The notes under the pieces: model-generated
Databases searched by the model: none
The model's input: the letters and a program-made list of their open reading frames with translations, nothing else
What the model was told of the DNA's origin: nothing
Made by a program: the position numbers and the translations under genes
Shown here: in pieces, positions 8,252 through 17,076 of the stretch
Numbering within the stretch: position 1 is the stretch's first letter
Layout of the letters: every line of letters begins with the position of its first letter
Assembly: GCA_963767645.1 (NCBI GenBank)
Contig: CAVYEW010000003.1
Span: forward strand, 358,033-422,032
Reading direction: 5' to 3'
DNA from: DATFDN01 sp963767645
GTDB taxonomy: Bacteria; Pseudomonadota; Alphaproteobacteria; Acetobacterales; Acetobacteraceae
DNA: 64,000 nucleotides

Positions 8252-8457
8252 GGCGTTTCCGGCCCGTCAGACGCCCGCTGGACGGCATTGCCGGGTTGCG
8301 GCATCGATGTAGCGTCCGCGGCCTTGGGCGCCCTGGCGGGCCACGGGGCGCGGGCTGCGGGCGGGGTCTGGCCTGGCAGGCGTGACGCTGGACGGCCAGC
8401 CCGACCGGGCGGCGGAGCGCTGGTTCCAACGATCGCGCGCGGGTGCTTCGTGCTCAT
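8248..8457 (-). CDS. hypothetical Pro/Ala-rich protein (69 aa)
   Basis: Short frame from ATG 8457 to a stop that overlaps the terminase start (ATGA). Composition is Pro, Ala and Arg rich without hydrophobic segments, so probably disordered. Its support is the perfect head-to-tail spacing (2 bp after the previous stop, 4-bp overlap with terL), not its sequence. Confidence 0.4.
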   Translation of the reverse strand: MSTKHPRAIVGTSAPPPGRAGRPASRLPGQTPPAARAPWPARAPKAADATSMPQPGNAVQRASDGPETP

Positions 8458-8459
8458 TG

Positions 8460-8669
8460 TCACCGCGCCCGGACCGTCCGGACCAGGTGCGCAACCCGGC
8501 CCGCCAGCCATGGCAGCGGCAGAGAACGGACCGCGAACATCGGCGCGGCACTGTGGGCCGTCTTGTGGGTCAGCCGATTGGCGCTCGGCAGAAATGGCCG
8601 TCTTCTGCGAGTTTCCGAGGCAAGTTCGGCGGAAGGCACTTCCGCCGTGGGCCAGTTGCGGGGGGTCAT
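8460..8669 (-). CDS. hypothetical basic protein (69 aa)
   Basis: ATG at 8669 overlaps the stop of the small-terminase-like gene (ATGA). The product is Arg-rich (ETRRRRPFLPSANRL; HLVRTVRAR) and may bind nucleic acid. Retained because it fills the operon exactly between two coupled genes; codon use alone would not prove it. Confidence 0.4.
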   Translation of the reverse strand: MTPRNWPTAEVPSAELASETRRRRPFLPSANRLTHKTAHSAAPMFAVRSLPLPWLAGRVAHLVRTVRAR

Positions 8670-9025
8670 GCAGCCTCGGCCGGAACCGGCTCGGGCGCGG
8701 CCGAAGGTGGAGCAAGCCTCGCCAGGCGCTCCTCAAGGCCCGCCAGCAGTTCATGCGGGTCCACACGGGTTGACGCATGGGCCACCACTGCAACTGATTG
8801 GCGAGGTGCAACGAACGGCAGGACGATCGCGGCACACTGAATCCGGACGGGCAACGCCACGCTCTCATCCTGGACAATGCCGCACAGAAACGAGACCGGG
8901 TCCGAGCCAGCCTCGATGATCTCCGTCACCCGCCCGCGCACGGCCGCGCGCAACGTCTGCCGTGCCGGCTGCCAGGCTGATCCGGGTTTTCTGCCAGCGC
9001 CGGGTCTCGCGCCACCAAGGGCCAT
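8666..9025 (-). CDS. small-terminase-like DNA-binding protein (119 aa)
   Basis: The N-terminus MALGGARPGAGRKPGS is the G[A/R]PxGAGRKPG motif seen at the start of many phage small terminase and terminase-associated proteins. It is followed by about 90 mostly helical residues (RVTEIIEAGSDPVSFL, VRIQCAAIVLPFV) and an Ala/Pro-rich tail. Located two tiny genes upstream of terL, the usual place for terS, where it would recognise the packaging site. ATG 9025 is preferred to the overlapping GTG 9028. First gene of the packaging operon, next to the repeat-rich gap. Confidence 0.65.
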   Translation of the reverse strand: MALGGARPGAGRKPGSAWQPARQTLRAAVRGRVTEIIEAGSDPVSFLCGIVQDESVALPVRIQCAAIVLPFVAPRQSVAVVAHASTRVDPHELLAGLEERLARLAPPSAAPEPVPAEAA

Positions 9026-9219
9026 CACAATCCCGTATATGAATTCGTGTGAATAGGGTATTTGGAATACCTGGAACTCGCAACCGATTCTTCTCTGTCC
9101 TGCACTACAATTACATGGCGAATACTGCCGTATTGCGGCGAATGCTGGCGGACACTTGCTCGTTTGTTACTGGGGGTTACGGTGAGACGCACGCGGCCTT
9201 GGCCATGCGGCATCGTCTG

Positions 9220-9256
9220 CGCGGGTCTGCGCCGGTCTCGCGCGGGTCTGCGCCGG
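9220..9256 (+). repeat. two 16-bp direct repeats, 21-bp period
   Basis: CGCGGGTCTGCGCCGG occurs at 9220-9235 and again at 9241-9256, one repeat every two helical turns. Together with the neighbouring hairpin and 11-bp repeats this is iteron-like and sits between the replication and packaging operons of the element. Binding protein unknown; candidates are the RepA-type ATPase or the small-terminase-like protein. Confidence 0.6.
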
Positions 9257-9300
9257 ACATCCGCGCAGTCCGGCCCAAGTGCCTAATGCGGGAGGACACC

Positions 9301-9332
9301 GGCGCAAAGCCGCGCCAATGGCGGCTTGCGCC
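9301..9332. repeat. hairpin in the non-coding gap of the element
   Basis: GGCGCAAAGCCGC (9301-9313) pairs with GCGGCTTGCGCC (9321-9332) with one bulged A and a 7-base loop, giving a 12-bp stem. No T tract follows on either strand, so it is not a clear intrinsic terminator; it could be an origin hairpin or part of a packaging site. Confidence 0.6.
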
Positions 9333-9426
9333 GGTCTCCCGTCTTAGCACCTAGACCGATGCGCGCATTTCGCCTTCGAGACAAACTCTCCCATCATGGG
9401 AAGTGAAGGCTGGGGGGGAAGTGCGA

Positions 9427-9459
9427 GGGTCTCGCGCGGGTCTCGCGCGGGTCTCGCGG
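9427..9459 (+). repeat. three tandem 11-bp repeats
   Basis: GGGTCTCGCGC repeats in tandem at 9427-9437, 9438-9448 and 9449-9459 (last base differs). The core GGGTCT is shared with the 16-bp repeats 200 bp to the left. The 9026-9510 interval holds no convincing gene; it contains these repeats, the hairpin and probably the promoter of the packaging operon. Confidence 0.6.
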
Positions 9460-9510
9460 CGCTCTAGGCATCTGGACTGCTCTCGTCCCATGCGGCGGCA
9501 GGCTTGCTGC

Positions 9511-11693
9511 CTATTCGCAACCTCTCGCGAGCTTGCGAGTTTCGGGCCGGCGGTATGATGCCTCCTGCATCCCGAACTCATCCTTGAGCCGCGTCAGGGT
9601 AGCCTTCTCTGCCTCCGGCCTGGTGAACCCGTGCTCGTGCAATAGTCCCCTGACTGATCGGCTTTCACCTGACAGTTTCGGGGACCATGGCTCGCCGTTT
9701 GAGGCTGGGCAGCCTTGCTCGATTGCGATCGCCAGTCTTGCCAGATCCTGAAGCGACGCGACCTTGGTTAGGGCGGCGTCCACGGCACTGCGGCGGGCAC
9801 CACCTCGCCGTTCGCCAGCGTGTAGGGCACCTTCTCGAACCACTGAGCCGATCGAAGAGGCGCGTAGTTCGATTTTGCGTCATCCAGCCGGACAAAGTTG
9901 CTCCGCTGCTCGATGTCGGTCGGAAGCCCGAATGCCCGAGCGTCATCTTCCGACATGAGGGTGAGCGTCACCGCAATGCGCACCGCGCCTATGATGGCGG
10001 ATGCACCGCGGGCGATGTCCGGATCACCGGGCGAGTATGCTGCGCCTTTCCTGGTGTGGTGCAGGATGATGACTGCCATGTTGTAGGTGATCGCCAGCTC
10101 GCGGAACTTTGCGACGATGGATCGGATTGCGGTGTTGTCGTTTTCTTCTGCGGTGTGCAGTTCTGTGAACGGATCGGCGATGAACATTGCGGGCCGGTGC
10201 TTGGCGATCAGCTTATCAAGCTGCTCCATAGCTGGCGTGAAATGCAGCCTCCCATTTTCATCGCGGACGATCAGTGTCCCGACTGTGCGCGGCGCGATGC
10301 GGATGACCTTGCCGGCTATGTCGGCCGGGCTCGCATCGAAATGGCGCAGTGTCGCCTCAAGGCGCCTTCTTTGCTCGGGTCCATCGTCTTCTACATTATA
10401 GACGATGACTTTGCCGGGTTCGGCGGGATGGAAGCGCCCGAATTTCCAGCATAGGGCGATTGCTGTTGCCCATCCGAGCATCAGGCTTGACTTCAGGGCC
10501 GATGGCGGGCCTGCCACCAGTGTTACGGCGCCGCGTAGTGCGTAGCCGGGTGCGACCCAGGGGCGGCGCGGTGTCTGTGCCGGGTCCCAGGTGTCGGCGT
10601 CGATCAGGAGTGCGTCTTCGTCGGATCTGGGCGGCGCTTCCTCTCGTTCTGGTGCGTCCGTCCAGGGCGGCGGTTCGGCTGGGCCTTGTCGGTTCGCCCG
10701 CTCCCTCGTTTCGCTCGGCCGGCGCCATCCTGGGATGGCGTCATGCGCGAGCGCATAGAGCTTGCCCGCGCCGGTCTGAGTGGGCGGGCTTGTGGCGTAG
10801 TGATCCCATCGTGCCTGACAGGCAGCGTCATCGTGTGTGGGATGCTGCGCGGACCACGCGCACCAGGCGGCAAATGCGTGGTGCGAACCGCCGGATGCGG
10901 CCCAGGCAGCCATTCCAATGGCGTTCCAGTGTTCCCAGTCCGGCGGACCTTCGTTCGGGATCGCCGCGAGCGCGGCAATCACGTCCAGCGTTTCCGCCCG
11001 CCCGTCGCCGTCATAAGCGCGCTGATCGCGGTTTCTGGTGTGGGTAGGGTCTTCGGCCTTCACCGGGTCCGCCTCGATGAGCGGCGCCACGGCGGCAAGG
11101 AACTCAGTGATTTGCCGCTCGGTAATCGCTGGCAGCGCACCGCGACCGAATTCTTCCGGCGGTTCAGGCGACCAATACAGCTCGGCGCCGGTCTTATGCC
11201 GGCCGTGCGAGACGAATTGCTGGCCGCGGCCGAGCACTTCGACCTTGCCGAGCTTGCCGGAAAGCGCTCGCTTGGGCGGCTCGCCCTCCGCGGCTCGATA
11301 GGGCAACAGGCAACGGCCGCTGTTGGATCGGCACCGGATGATGGTGTCGCCCAGCATTTTCAAGGCGAGCGCCCGGATGTGCCCGGCCAGCTCGAAGTCA
11401 TCGATATCAATATCAACCGCCCGCAAGCCATCGGCCATGAGACCGGTGTTCGGCGCGTGCGCGACGGCAGGCAGCGTCGCCGCTTCGGGCGGATTGCGGC
11501 GAGCCCGCTCTTCCCATCCGTTGCCAAGAGGCGCCTTGCCGGCCCGATCCGGGTCTGGGTGGTCGTACGAGTAGACGGGAACCGGGCGGAACCCTTCGTC
11601 CCAGAGCTGCGCGCGGAGGCCGGCGATGGTCTCCAGCATAACGGGGTCGGGACCAGCGCCGTTGCTTCGGCTAGATGCGGCGGCGGCGCTCAT
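9511..11693 (-). CDS. primase-polymerase / RepA-type ATPase replication protein (frameshifted)
   Basis: From ATG 11693 (ATGA overlap with the gene before): an N-terminal primase-polymerase domain with acidic motif VDIDID (residues 93-98) and QFVSHGRH (159-166); a PriCT-2-like middle (IAALAAIPNEGPPDWEHW); then a hexameric RepA/RecA-like ATPase starting TLVAGPPSALKSS (Walker A-like 395-402, with Leu where Gly is usual) and IADPFTELH. The frame stops at 9768 after VPWTPP, but the next frame continues LTKVASLQDLARLAIAIE... to 9511, which matches how such proteins normally end (a SPKLSGESRSVRGLL helical domain). One lost C in the C run (9771-9773 on plus) explains this. Expected to start element replication. 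Confidence 0.82.
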
Positions 11694-12046
11694 GCCGCGC
11701 TCTCCAACACGCCGAGGCGTTCAGCGATCCCGTACAGACACCCTCGCTGCTTGGGTGAGAGCGACCGCTGTTGCAGAATGCTATGGACAAAGCCGACCTC
11801 CCACGGGCGCAGCATTCCTTGTCGGAATGCGCATGCCTTCGCGACCTCGCGCCAAGGAACCTCAGACCGGGTGCTCTGCGTGACCGTCGTTGGTGCCGGG
11901 ATCACGTCGGCCCAATCGAGCCCGGCTCGGCGGAGGAGCCGCACGGCGGCCAGTCCCGCGGCGTCACGCTCGCCCGCTTTGTCCGATCCGAGCAGCGGAA
12001 GTATCTTCAACAACTTGTCACGGGCGGGGACGGTGAGGGCGGTCAT
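11690..12046 (-). CDS. DUF2786-like phage protein (118 aa)
   Basis: The first half (KLLKILPLLGSDKAGERDAA then AVRLLRRAGLDWADVI) has the pattern of the DUF2786-type helical domain found in phage and plasmid replication regions; the second half (MLRPWEVGFVHSILQQRSLS followed by PKQRGCLYGIAERLGV) resembles a short segment repeatedly seen beside phage primases. Coupled by ATGA overlaps to genes on both sides, so it belongs to the replication operon. Precise role unknown. Confidence 0.6.
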   Translation of the reverse strand: MTALTVPARDKLLKILPLLGSDKAGERDAAGLAAVRLLRRAGLDWADVIPAPTTVTQSTRSEVPWREVAKACAFRQGMLRPWEVGFVHSILQQRSLSPKQRGCLYGIAERLGVLESAA

Positions 12047-12932
12047 GCCGAGCCCTCCGCTCGCAGTCGTCCGACGAGGTTATGCAGCAACTCGCGCTCG
12101 CTTTGCTCAGCGGCTTTCAGGATTTCGAGTTGATCGGCGGGTAGATGAACCTCGATGTAGCTGCGAACCAGGCTCCGCAGCATGTCGGGATCGATCGCAT
12201 CCAGTTCGACCGAAATGTTGCCGAATCCCTTGGCCCTGGAGTTCGGTCGTCTTCGTCGGTCGTGTAGGTCAGATTCCACTTGCTGATTTGTTCAGGTCGG
12301 ACGGCAATGCGCTGAAAGTGAATCTCGGCGTAGGGGGCTAGCACCCCCAGTGTCTGCTCGATCTTCTCTCCGGCGTTCACGCCACTCGGGTCGTAATCCC
12401 CAAGGTGATAGATGTAGATCGGCACGTTGAGTTCGCTTATGTGCTCGGCCGCCGAATGCAGGAACGATAGGCTGGCGTAGCCCCGCGCCACCATAAGCGG
12501 CACGTCGTACATGGCCGTGACTGGATAGATCACGCCTGACAGGGCGTCCTTCTCCAACCATATCTCGACGTAGCAATCTTCGGCTGCCCATAGCGACTTT
12601 CGGTAGAACCGCGCCGTGTCTTCCAGGGCCTCCTGGATGTTGTCGAAGGTGGCGGGCTTGCGCTGCCAGCGGGTATTGTCGGCGAGCCAGCCGTACGGCA
12701 ACACGCCGTTCCGGCGCATCGCTACCAGGTCGGTCTGCACCTTGGTGTATCCAGCTTCAGTCTTCTCGACCAAGCTGTGGACGGTTGCCTGGTAGAAAAC
12801 TTGGCGGACCGTCATCGGCTTCATTGCCGCCACGATCTCGCAAAGAGCTACGTGCCTGGCAGCCATCTCGGCTTTGGTGGCCCTGGTCCGCTTTATCGGG
12901 CTAGTCTGATAAGACTGTGGGGTGAGGCTCAT
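12043..12932 (-). CDS. Spo11/topoisomerase VI-A-like TOPRIM protein (frameshifted)
   Basis: ATG 12932 (ATGA overlap). MTVRQVFYQ (Y47) matches the winged-helix active-site pattern of Spo11/TopoVI-A (R-x-hydrophobic-Y), and a TOPRIM fold follows: WLEKDALSG (E127) and HLGDYDPSG (D179, D181). The C-terminal part, VELDAIDPDMLRSLV to LHNLVGRLRAEGSA, is read in the next frame from about 12245; one lost C in a C run (GG at 12245-12246 on plus) restores DDPNSRAKGFG. Mobile-element proteins of this kind without a B subunit have been described as Mini-A. It would cleave or rearrange DNA during element replication; catalytic activity is inferred from motifs. Confidence 0.75.
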
Positions 12933-13114
12933 CGCAGCGCCTCCGCCCGCATGGCGGCTGCCTCATGGGCCAGGCGCTCCGCTTCCGCGTGCTTGCCCTG
13001 GAACAGCAAAGCGTCAGCCGTGCGGTCGAGTGCGGCCGCGAGAGCCGCGCTCTGTTCGGTCGAGAACAGGCGCCGAAGGTTCCGGTCTAGGATGGGGCGC
13101 TTCACAGCGGCCAT
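12929..13114 (-). CDS. hypothetical helical protein (61 aa)
   Basis: Basic N-terminus (MAAVKRPILDRNLRRLF) then an Ala-rich amphipathic helix (QSAALAAALDRTADALLFQ). Its stop overlaps the start of the TOPRIM gene (ATGA), so it is part of the replication operon. No family recognised. Confidence 0.6.
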   Translation of the reverse strand: MAAVKRPILDRNLRRLFSTEQSAALAAALDRTADALLFQGKHAEAERLAHEAAAMRAEALR

Positions 13115-13237
13115 CGCGCTTCTCCGTGTGCTAAGGCACGGAGGGTTGCGGCGCGAACGAGGATCGGCTATCAGTCCGGTGCCGCCGAACTTTTGCCGAT
13201 CCCAGCCCTCGCCGCTCCTCGCGTGCGGGGGCTGTTG

Positions 13238-13498
13238 CTATGCGGCGTCCTTGCGGGGGCGAGTAGCGACCCGAACGTCCGCCCGTGGCATCGCCTCCAG
13301 TGCAGCCAAGCCGCTCGGGACGTGGATACGCAGGCTTCGGCCTACCTTAATTGCTTGTAGCACGCCGTCCGCAAGCATTTCGTATGTTTTGGAACGACCG
13401 ATGCCCGTTAGGGTTCGCCAGTCGCCGATGGTCACGTACTGCGGAACGATGGCGGCTGATCCCTTCAGCGCCTTCCGCATTTCATCCGCGAGAACCAT
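13238..13498 (-). CDS. AlpA/excisionase-like helix-turn-helix protein (86 aa)
   Basis: The segment YVTIGDWRTLTGIGRSKTYE followed by MLADGVLQAIKVGRSLRIHV is the MerR-like winged helix of excisionases and AlpA regulators: first helix, turn GIGRS, then the wing ending in KVGRSLRI. Such proteins direct excision together with the integrase or activate the element's early promoter. It is separated from the integrase by four genes. A basic tail TRPRKDAA ends the protein. Confidence 0.8.
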   Translation of the reverse strand: MVLADEMRKALKGSAAIVPQYVTIGDWRTLTGIGRSKTYEMLADGVLQAIKVGRSLRIHVPSGLAALEAMPRADVRVATRPRKDAA

Positions 13499-13618
13499 TG
13501 TGGTCCGCCTTGGTTTGCTGCAACTCGGCGGAGGATATCCGCCGGCCGCAGCAGAAATCTCGGGACAAATTCAGCGGGTTCGTTCCGGATTAGTGTCCCG
13601 GAACGTCCCGGTGCGCGA

Positions 13619-14476
13619 CTACGGTTCCGCACTCAGCCGCGCGAGCGCCTTCACGATGGCGGAAGGCGTGACCGTGGTCCCGTTGGTGAGATACAAGGCG
13701 TGCTTGATGAATCGCGTAGCGGGGGCGTCGTCCCAGAGTGGGAATTTCTTGTCGGGCTCTACGGATCGCATCGCCGTTCGGAAGATCAGCAGCAACACCG
13801 CGGCGTCTTCGTGCCAAGCCACTCTCGGCGATTGGGCCGGCGGCGGGGGCGACTCAACCAACTCGGCCATCGCTTGCGCCGCTGCGCGGAGATTGCGCTG
13901 CATTTGATATGCTGCGCTTCTGACGTCTTGGTGGAAGGAATCCGGCAGATCAGCAAAGAGCTTCGAGAGGCTTCTCTCAAGCTGCCTGTCCGCTACTTCA
14001 AGTTGCGCCAATGCCTCCCGCATTGCGCCGTAGCCCACAAACGTCTCATCGTGCCATCGCGCCGCTGCCGCAAGGGAAGCATGCGCCGTGGGGTCCGATC
14101 TCCATTGCGCTTTTCGGTGCAAGCCGCTCAGGAATCCCGCCGTCTCCGCGCAAGCATCCAAGGTTGGAGCGCGCCCTTTGCGTAGCGCCCATGCGAACAG
14201 CGCTTGCACATTCTCGGCCGTGAATGGGGGAGATATCTCGGGCGGACTATCAACATCACGACCGCGCTTGGCCATCAGCCCACCTTGGCGCCAATGTCCC
14301 TGCGTGGAAACCGGGTGTGGCTCCGGCAACGCCGCGGGCGGACCGCTCCGCTTCCCCCGCGGCTTCCGGTTGGGACACTTCCGGTTAGGAGGCGCGTTCG
14401 GCGGCCACTTGTGCGGGAACTTCGGTGGCTTGGCCGGGAGTGGCTGCCCTGGGGCGCGGAAGGCGAGCGGGGTCAT
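13619..14476 (-). CDS. hypothetical phage protein (285 aa, or 218 aa from 14275)
   Basis: ATG 14476 overlaps the stop of the preceding gene, but the first 67 residues are Pro/Lys/Arg rich and disordered. ATG 14275 (MAKRGRDVDSPPEISPPFTA) has an AAGG-type ribosome site and starts the folded part. That part is helical with the segments ENVQALFAWALRKGRAP and YQMQRNLRAAAQAMAELV. No known domain; similar proteins occur in alphaproteobacterial prophages near the integrase. Confidence 0.6.
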   Translation of the reverse strand: MTPLAFRAPGQPLPAKPPKFPHKWPPNAPPNRKCPNRKPRGKRSGPPAALPEPHPVSTQGHWRQGGLMAKRGRDVDSPPEISPPFTAENVQALFAWALRKGRAPTLDACAETAGFLSGLHRKAQWRSDPTAHASLAAAARWHDETFVGYGAMREALAQLEVADRQLERSLSKLFADLPDSFHQDVRSAAYQMQRNLRAAAQAMAELVESPPPPAQSPRVAWHEDAAVLLLIFRTAMRSVEPDKKFPLWDDAPATRFIKHALYLTNGTTVTPSAIVKALARLSAEP

Positions 14477-14712
14477 GGCACCGGCTCCCCGAGCCGCGTG
14501 GCGAGATAGACATGCTTCGCGGTCTCCTCGCCGAAGAGCGCGTCGCCAAGCAGCATCAAGACGCTGTCATAGACGAAGCGGCGTCCTGCCGGCTCAGCCC
14601 GGTTGGCCAAACCGCGCACCTGGCCCGCCATGTCGCGGACGAGCGCCTCAACGTCGGACGGGCGTACGGGGCGTGGGCCGCGCGCGCGCGGCGTTTTGGC
14701 GGGGCCGCTCAT
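14473..14712 (-). CDS. hypothetical protein (79 aa)
   Basis: ATG 14712 overlaps the upstream stop (ATGA) and its own stop overlaps the next start (ATGA), a coupled chain. The product starts MSGPAKTPRARGPRPVRPSD, then an amphipathic region VEALVRDMAGQVRGLANR and VYDSVLMLLGDALFG. A longer upstream frame to 15012 exists but is only the shadow of the neighbouring gene. Function unknown. Confidence 0.55.
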   Translation of the reverse strand: MSGPAKTPRARGPRPVRPSDVEALVRDMAGQVRGLANRAEPAGRRFVYDSVLMLLGDALFGEETAKHVYLATRLGEPVP

Positions 14713-15125
14713 TGGCCGCCCCTCCGCTCGATCCAGTCGAACAGCGCGTTGATGGCCGCGACGTCGCGTTCCACATCCTCCTCGGTGCGAACGACCCAGC
14801 CCAGCAGCAGCGGCTCGATCACTTTGCGCGGGACGGAACGCGAGCCCAGCCCGCCGCACATCGTCAGGACGCTGACATTTCCGCTGGTCATGTTGCCGCA
14901 GTGGACGGTTACGGCATCGCTGTTGTCGTTGATGACGTAGTGCCCGCTCTTGATCCACGGCCCGTCCAGCTCGAAGGAGGTCACGGGCAGGACAGGCCTG
15001 TCCCGATCCCAAAGCTTGAGCCGGCCATCGGGCGTGCGGCCGTAGAGGTCCATGCGGCGGATCGTGGAAGATGCCGGGAGGTTGGGCGGCTTGCTGGGCT
15101 GCGGCGGGCGCCGGCGCTTGGCCAT
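14709..15125 (-). CDS. hypothetical protein (138 aa)
   Basis: Basic start MAKRRRPPQPSKPPN, then a beta-rich section (RLKLWDRDRPVLPVTSFELD, GHYVINDNSDAVTVHCGNMT) and a C-terminal helix RTEEDVERDVAAINALFDWI. No recognised family. It begins 3 bp after the stop of the 209-residue gene and overlaps the next gene, within the operon behind the integrase. Confidence 0.6.
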   Translation of the reverse strand: MAKRRRPPQPSKPPNLPASSTIRRMDLYGRTPDGRLKLWDRDRPVLPVTSFELDGPWIKSGHYVINDNSDAVTVHCGNMTSGNVSVLTMCGGLGSRSVPRKVIEPLLLGWVVRTEEDVERDVAAINALFDWIERRGGQ

Positions 15126-15128
15126 GGC

Positions 15129-15758
15129 TCAGGCCCTCCCCAACACGTCGCGGGCGAGGCCCAGGGCGAACCTATCCGCCGGCTCGAGCGCGTCCAGGCC
15201 CGGGGTGTTGCGTAGCACCGGCTCCATCATCGCGGCCTTCGCGGCGCAGCCTTCGGGCGTGCGAGCCGGGGTGTCCGTGATCCGGTGCAGGAGATCCCAC
15301 CACTCGCCGGTTACGGCGTTGAACTGCTCATCCGAGATGGACTCCTCGCGCGCCAAGGAGAGCTGCCGTTGGTGTGTCTCCTGAAAAGCGGCGCAGAGGC
15401 TCAGCAGCTCGGCGTCGTCGTCCGGGCCCGCCCCGGCCCCGGCCAGAAGATCGGTCAGCACCGAGAAGGCGGCCATCTCCTCGCGTTCCAGCTCATTGGC
15501 GACCGATGCGACCGCGGCGTGCGCTGCTTTTGCCTTGGCCAGAAGGCCAGCACGCGTACGGGGCTGAAGCTCGGTCAACCGGCCGAGCGCGGCGTAGTAG
15601 CGGCCAAGAATTTCCCCATAGTCGTGGTCGCCAGTGGTGCGATCGAGCACGATCAGCTCGCGGTCGGCGGCGAGGAATCGCTCGCACTCGGCGAGCAGCT
15701 CGGCGTCGGGGTGCGGCTCCGGCGGGGATATGGTAAGGACATGCGTAGCCTGTTCCAT
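15129..15758 (-). CDS. hypothetical helical protein (209 aa)
   Basis: Glu/Ala-rich, mostly helical with two similar halves: ELLAECERFLAADRELIVLD near residue 20 and ELLSLCAAFQETHQRQLSLA near residue 118, each followed by a W/Y-containing helix, so probably an internal duplication. No catalytic motif. Found behind the integrase and probably transcribed with the early genes. Function unknown. Confidence 0.65.
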   Translation of the reverse strand: MEQATHVLTISPPEPHPDAELLAECERFLAADRELIVLDRTTGDHDYGEILGRYYAALGRLTELQPRTRAGLLAKAKAAHAAVASVANELEREEMAAFSVLTDLLAGAGAGPDDDAELLSLCAAFQETHQRQLSLAREESISDEQFNAVTGEWWDLLHRITDTPARTPEGCAAKAAMMEPVLRNTPGLDALEPADRFALGLARDVLGRA

Positions 15759-15855
15759 CGGGTGATCTCCGTGGATGGGTCAGGCGCGGCCGGGGCGCTC
15801 CCACACCCCGCCGCGCCGTCTTGCCGGGTTCCGCCCGGCGCGGATCGTGGACGGC

Positions 15856-17076
15856 CTATGCCGCCCGAGGCGATTCCTCCTGGTGTAGCTGCACGACTTC
15901 GCCGCTCGGCGCGGGGCGGGTGCAGAACTCGCCCCATGCCTTCATCAGCGCCCGTCGCTTCTCAAGCAGGTCGCCGCGCTGATATGCGGCCTCGACCTGA
16001 TCGGCGAGGGTATGGGCGAGCGCTTTCTCGGCGACTTCGCGCGGATAATTCGTCGCTTCCGCGCACCAGTCGCGGAACGCGGAACGGAACCCGTGGACGG
16101 TCAGGTCTTCGCGTCCCATGCGCCGCAACAACATCACCATGGCCATGTTGCTAAGCGGCTTGCCGGGCCGGGAACCGGGGAACACGTAGCTGCTCGATCC
16201 GGCCCGCACCGGCACCATGCGGTTGAGCACCGCCATCGCCGCGTCGGTCAGCGGCACGCGATGTTCCCGACCGGCCTTCATGCGCGAGCCCGGCACGGTC
16301 CAGGTTGCGGCCGCAAGATCGACCTCGCCCCAACGCGCCCCGATAACCTCTCCCGTGCGCGCCGCGGTCAAGATCGTGAACTCCAAGGCGCTCGCCGCGA
16401 CGCCTTCCTGTGCCTGTAGCTCCCCCATGAAGGACGCCATCTCAGGCCATGGCAGGGCGCTGTAGTGCTCCACCTTGGCGATCTTGCCCGGCGCGGGTAG
16501 CAGCTTGGCCAGGTGTCCTCGCCAGCGTGCGGGGTTGTCGCCGTGCCGCCATCCCCGCGCCGCGGCATAATCGAGCACGCTCTCGATCCGGCCCCGGAGC
16601 CGAGAAGCAGTCTCGGGTTTCTCGGGCCAGATCGGCTCCAGCACGCGCATGACGTCTCCGGTGTCGATCGCGTTCACCGGCCGATTCCCGAACCCCTTCG
16701 AGGCAAGGTCCAGGGTCTGCCGCCATTGCCAACGGTGTTTTTCGTTGCGCCACGCCGCTTCGTGCGCGGCCAGGTATCGGTCGGCCACCTCCTTGAAGGT
16801 GACGACATGCGCCGTCTGCCGTGCCGCCCGCCGCTGCTCCAGCGGGTCCAGGCCCTCTCGCAAGATGGCGCGGCACTTTCGGGCAGACTCCCGCGCGTCG
16901 GCGAGGGACACGTCCCCGGCCGGGCCGAGCCCCATCTCTCGCGCACGCCCGTTCAAGGTGTACCGAAAGAGCCAGGACCGCCGCTCGGCATCCCGGACCT
17001 GAAGCCACAGGCCGTCGCCGTCGCCATGCCGGCCCGGCTTCAGCCCCTTGATCTTCAATGCGGTCAGTCGGCCCAC
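15856..17076 (-). CDS. tyrosine-recombinase integrase (406 aa)
   Basis: Integrates and excises the element at tRNA-Ala. An N-terminal DUF4102-type arm-binding domain (GDGDGLWLQVRD... YTLNGRAREMGLGPAGDVSL) is followed by a SAM-like core-binding region (about 93-180) and the catalytic domain with R240 (TAARTGEV), H328 and R331 (TVHGFRSAF), H355 (LAHTL) and nucleophile Y365 (AAYQRGDLL). Full length for the P4-type family. Promoter side faces attR, 150 bp away. The gene is at the end opposite the tRNA. Confidence 0.95.
   Translation of the reverse strand: MGRLTALKIKGLKPGRHGDGDGLWLQVRDAERRSWLFRYTLNGRAREMGLGPAGDVSLADARESARKCRAILREGLDPLEQRRAARQTAHVVTFKEVADRYLAAHEAAWRNEKHRWQWRQTLDLASKGFGNRPVNAIDTGDVMRVLEPIWPEKPETASRLRGRIESVLDYAAARGWRHGDNPARWRGHLAKLLPAPGKIAKVEHYSALPWPEMASFMGELQAQEGVAASALEFTILTAARTGEVIGARWGEVDLAAATWTVPGSRMKAGREHRVPLTDAAMAVLNRMVPVRAGSSSYVFPGSRPGKPLSNMAMVMLLRRMGREDLTVHGFRSAFRDWCAEATNYPREVAEKALAHTLADQVEAAYQRGDLLEKRRALMKAWGEFCTRPAPSGEVVQLHQEESPRAA

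Noticed and set aside
9025..9213. A 62-residue minus-strand frame upstream of the small-terminase-like gene
   Set aside because: No domain or ribosome site, and it covers what is more likely the promoter of the packaging operon.
9427..9459. CRISPR-like or operator array from the 11-bp tandem repeats
   Set aside because: Repeats are directly adjacent without spacers and number only three, so iterons or a protein-binding array are more fitting.
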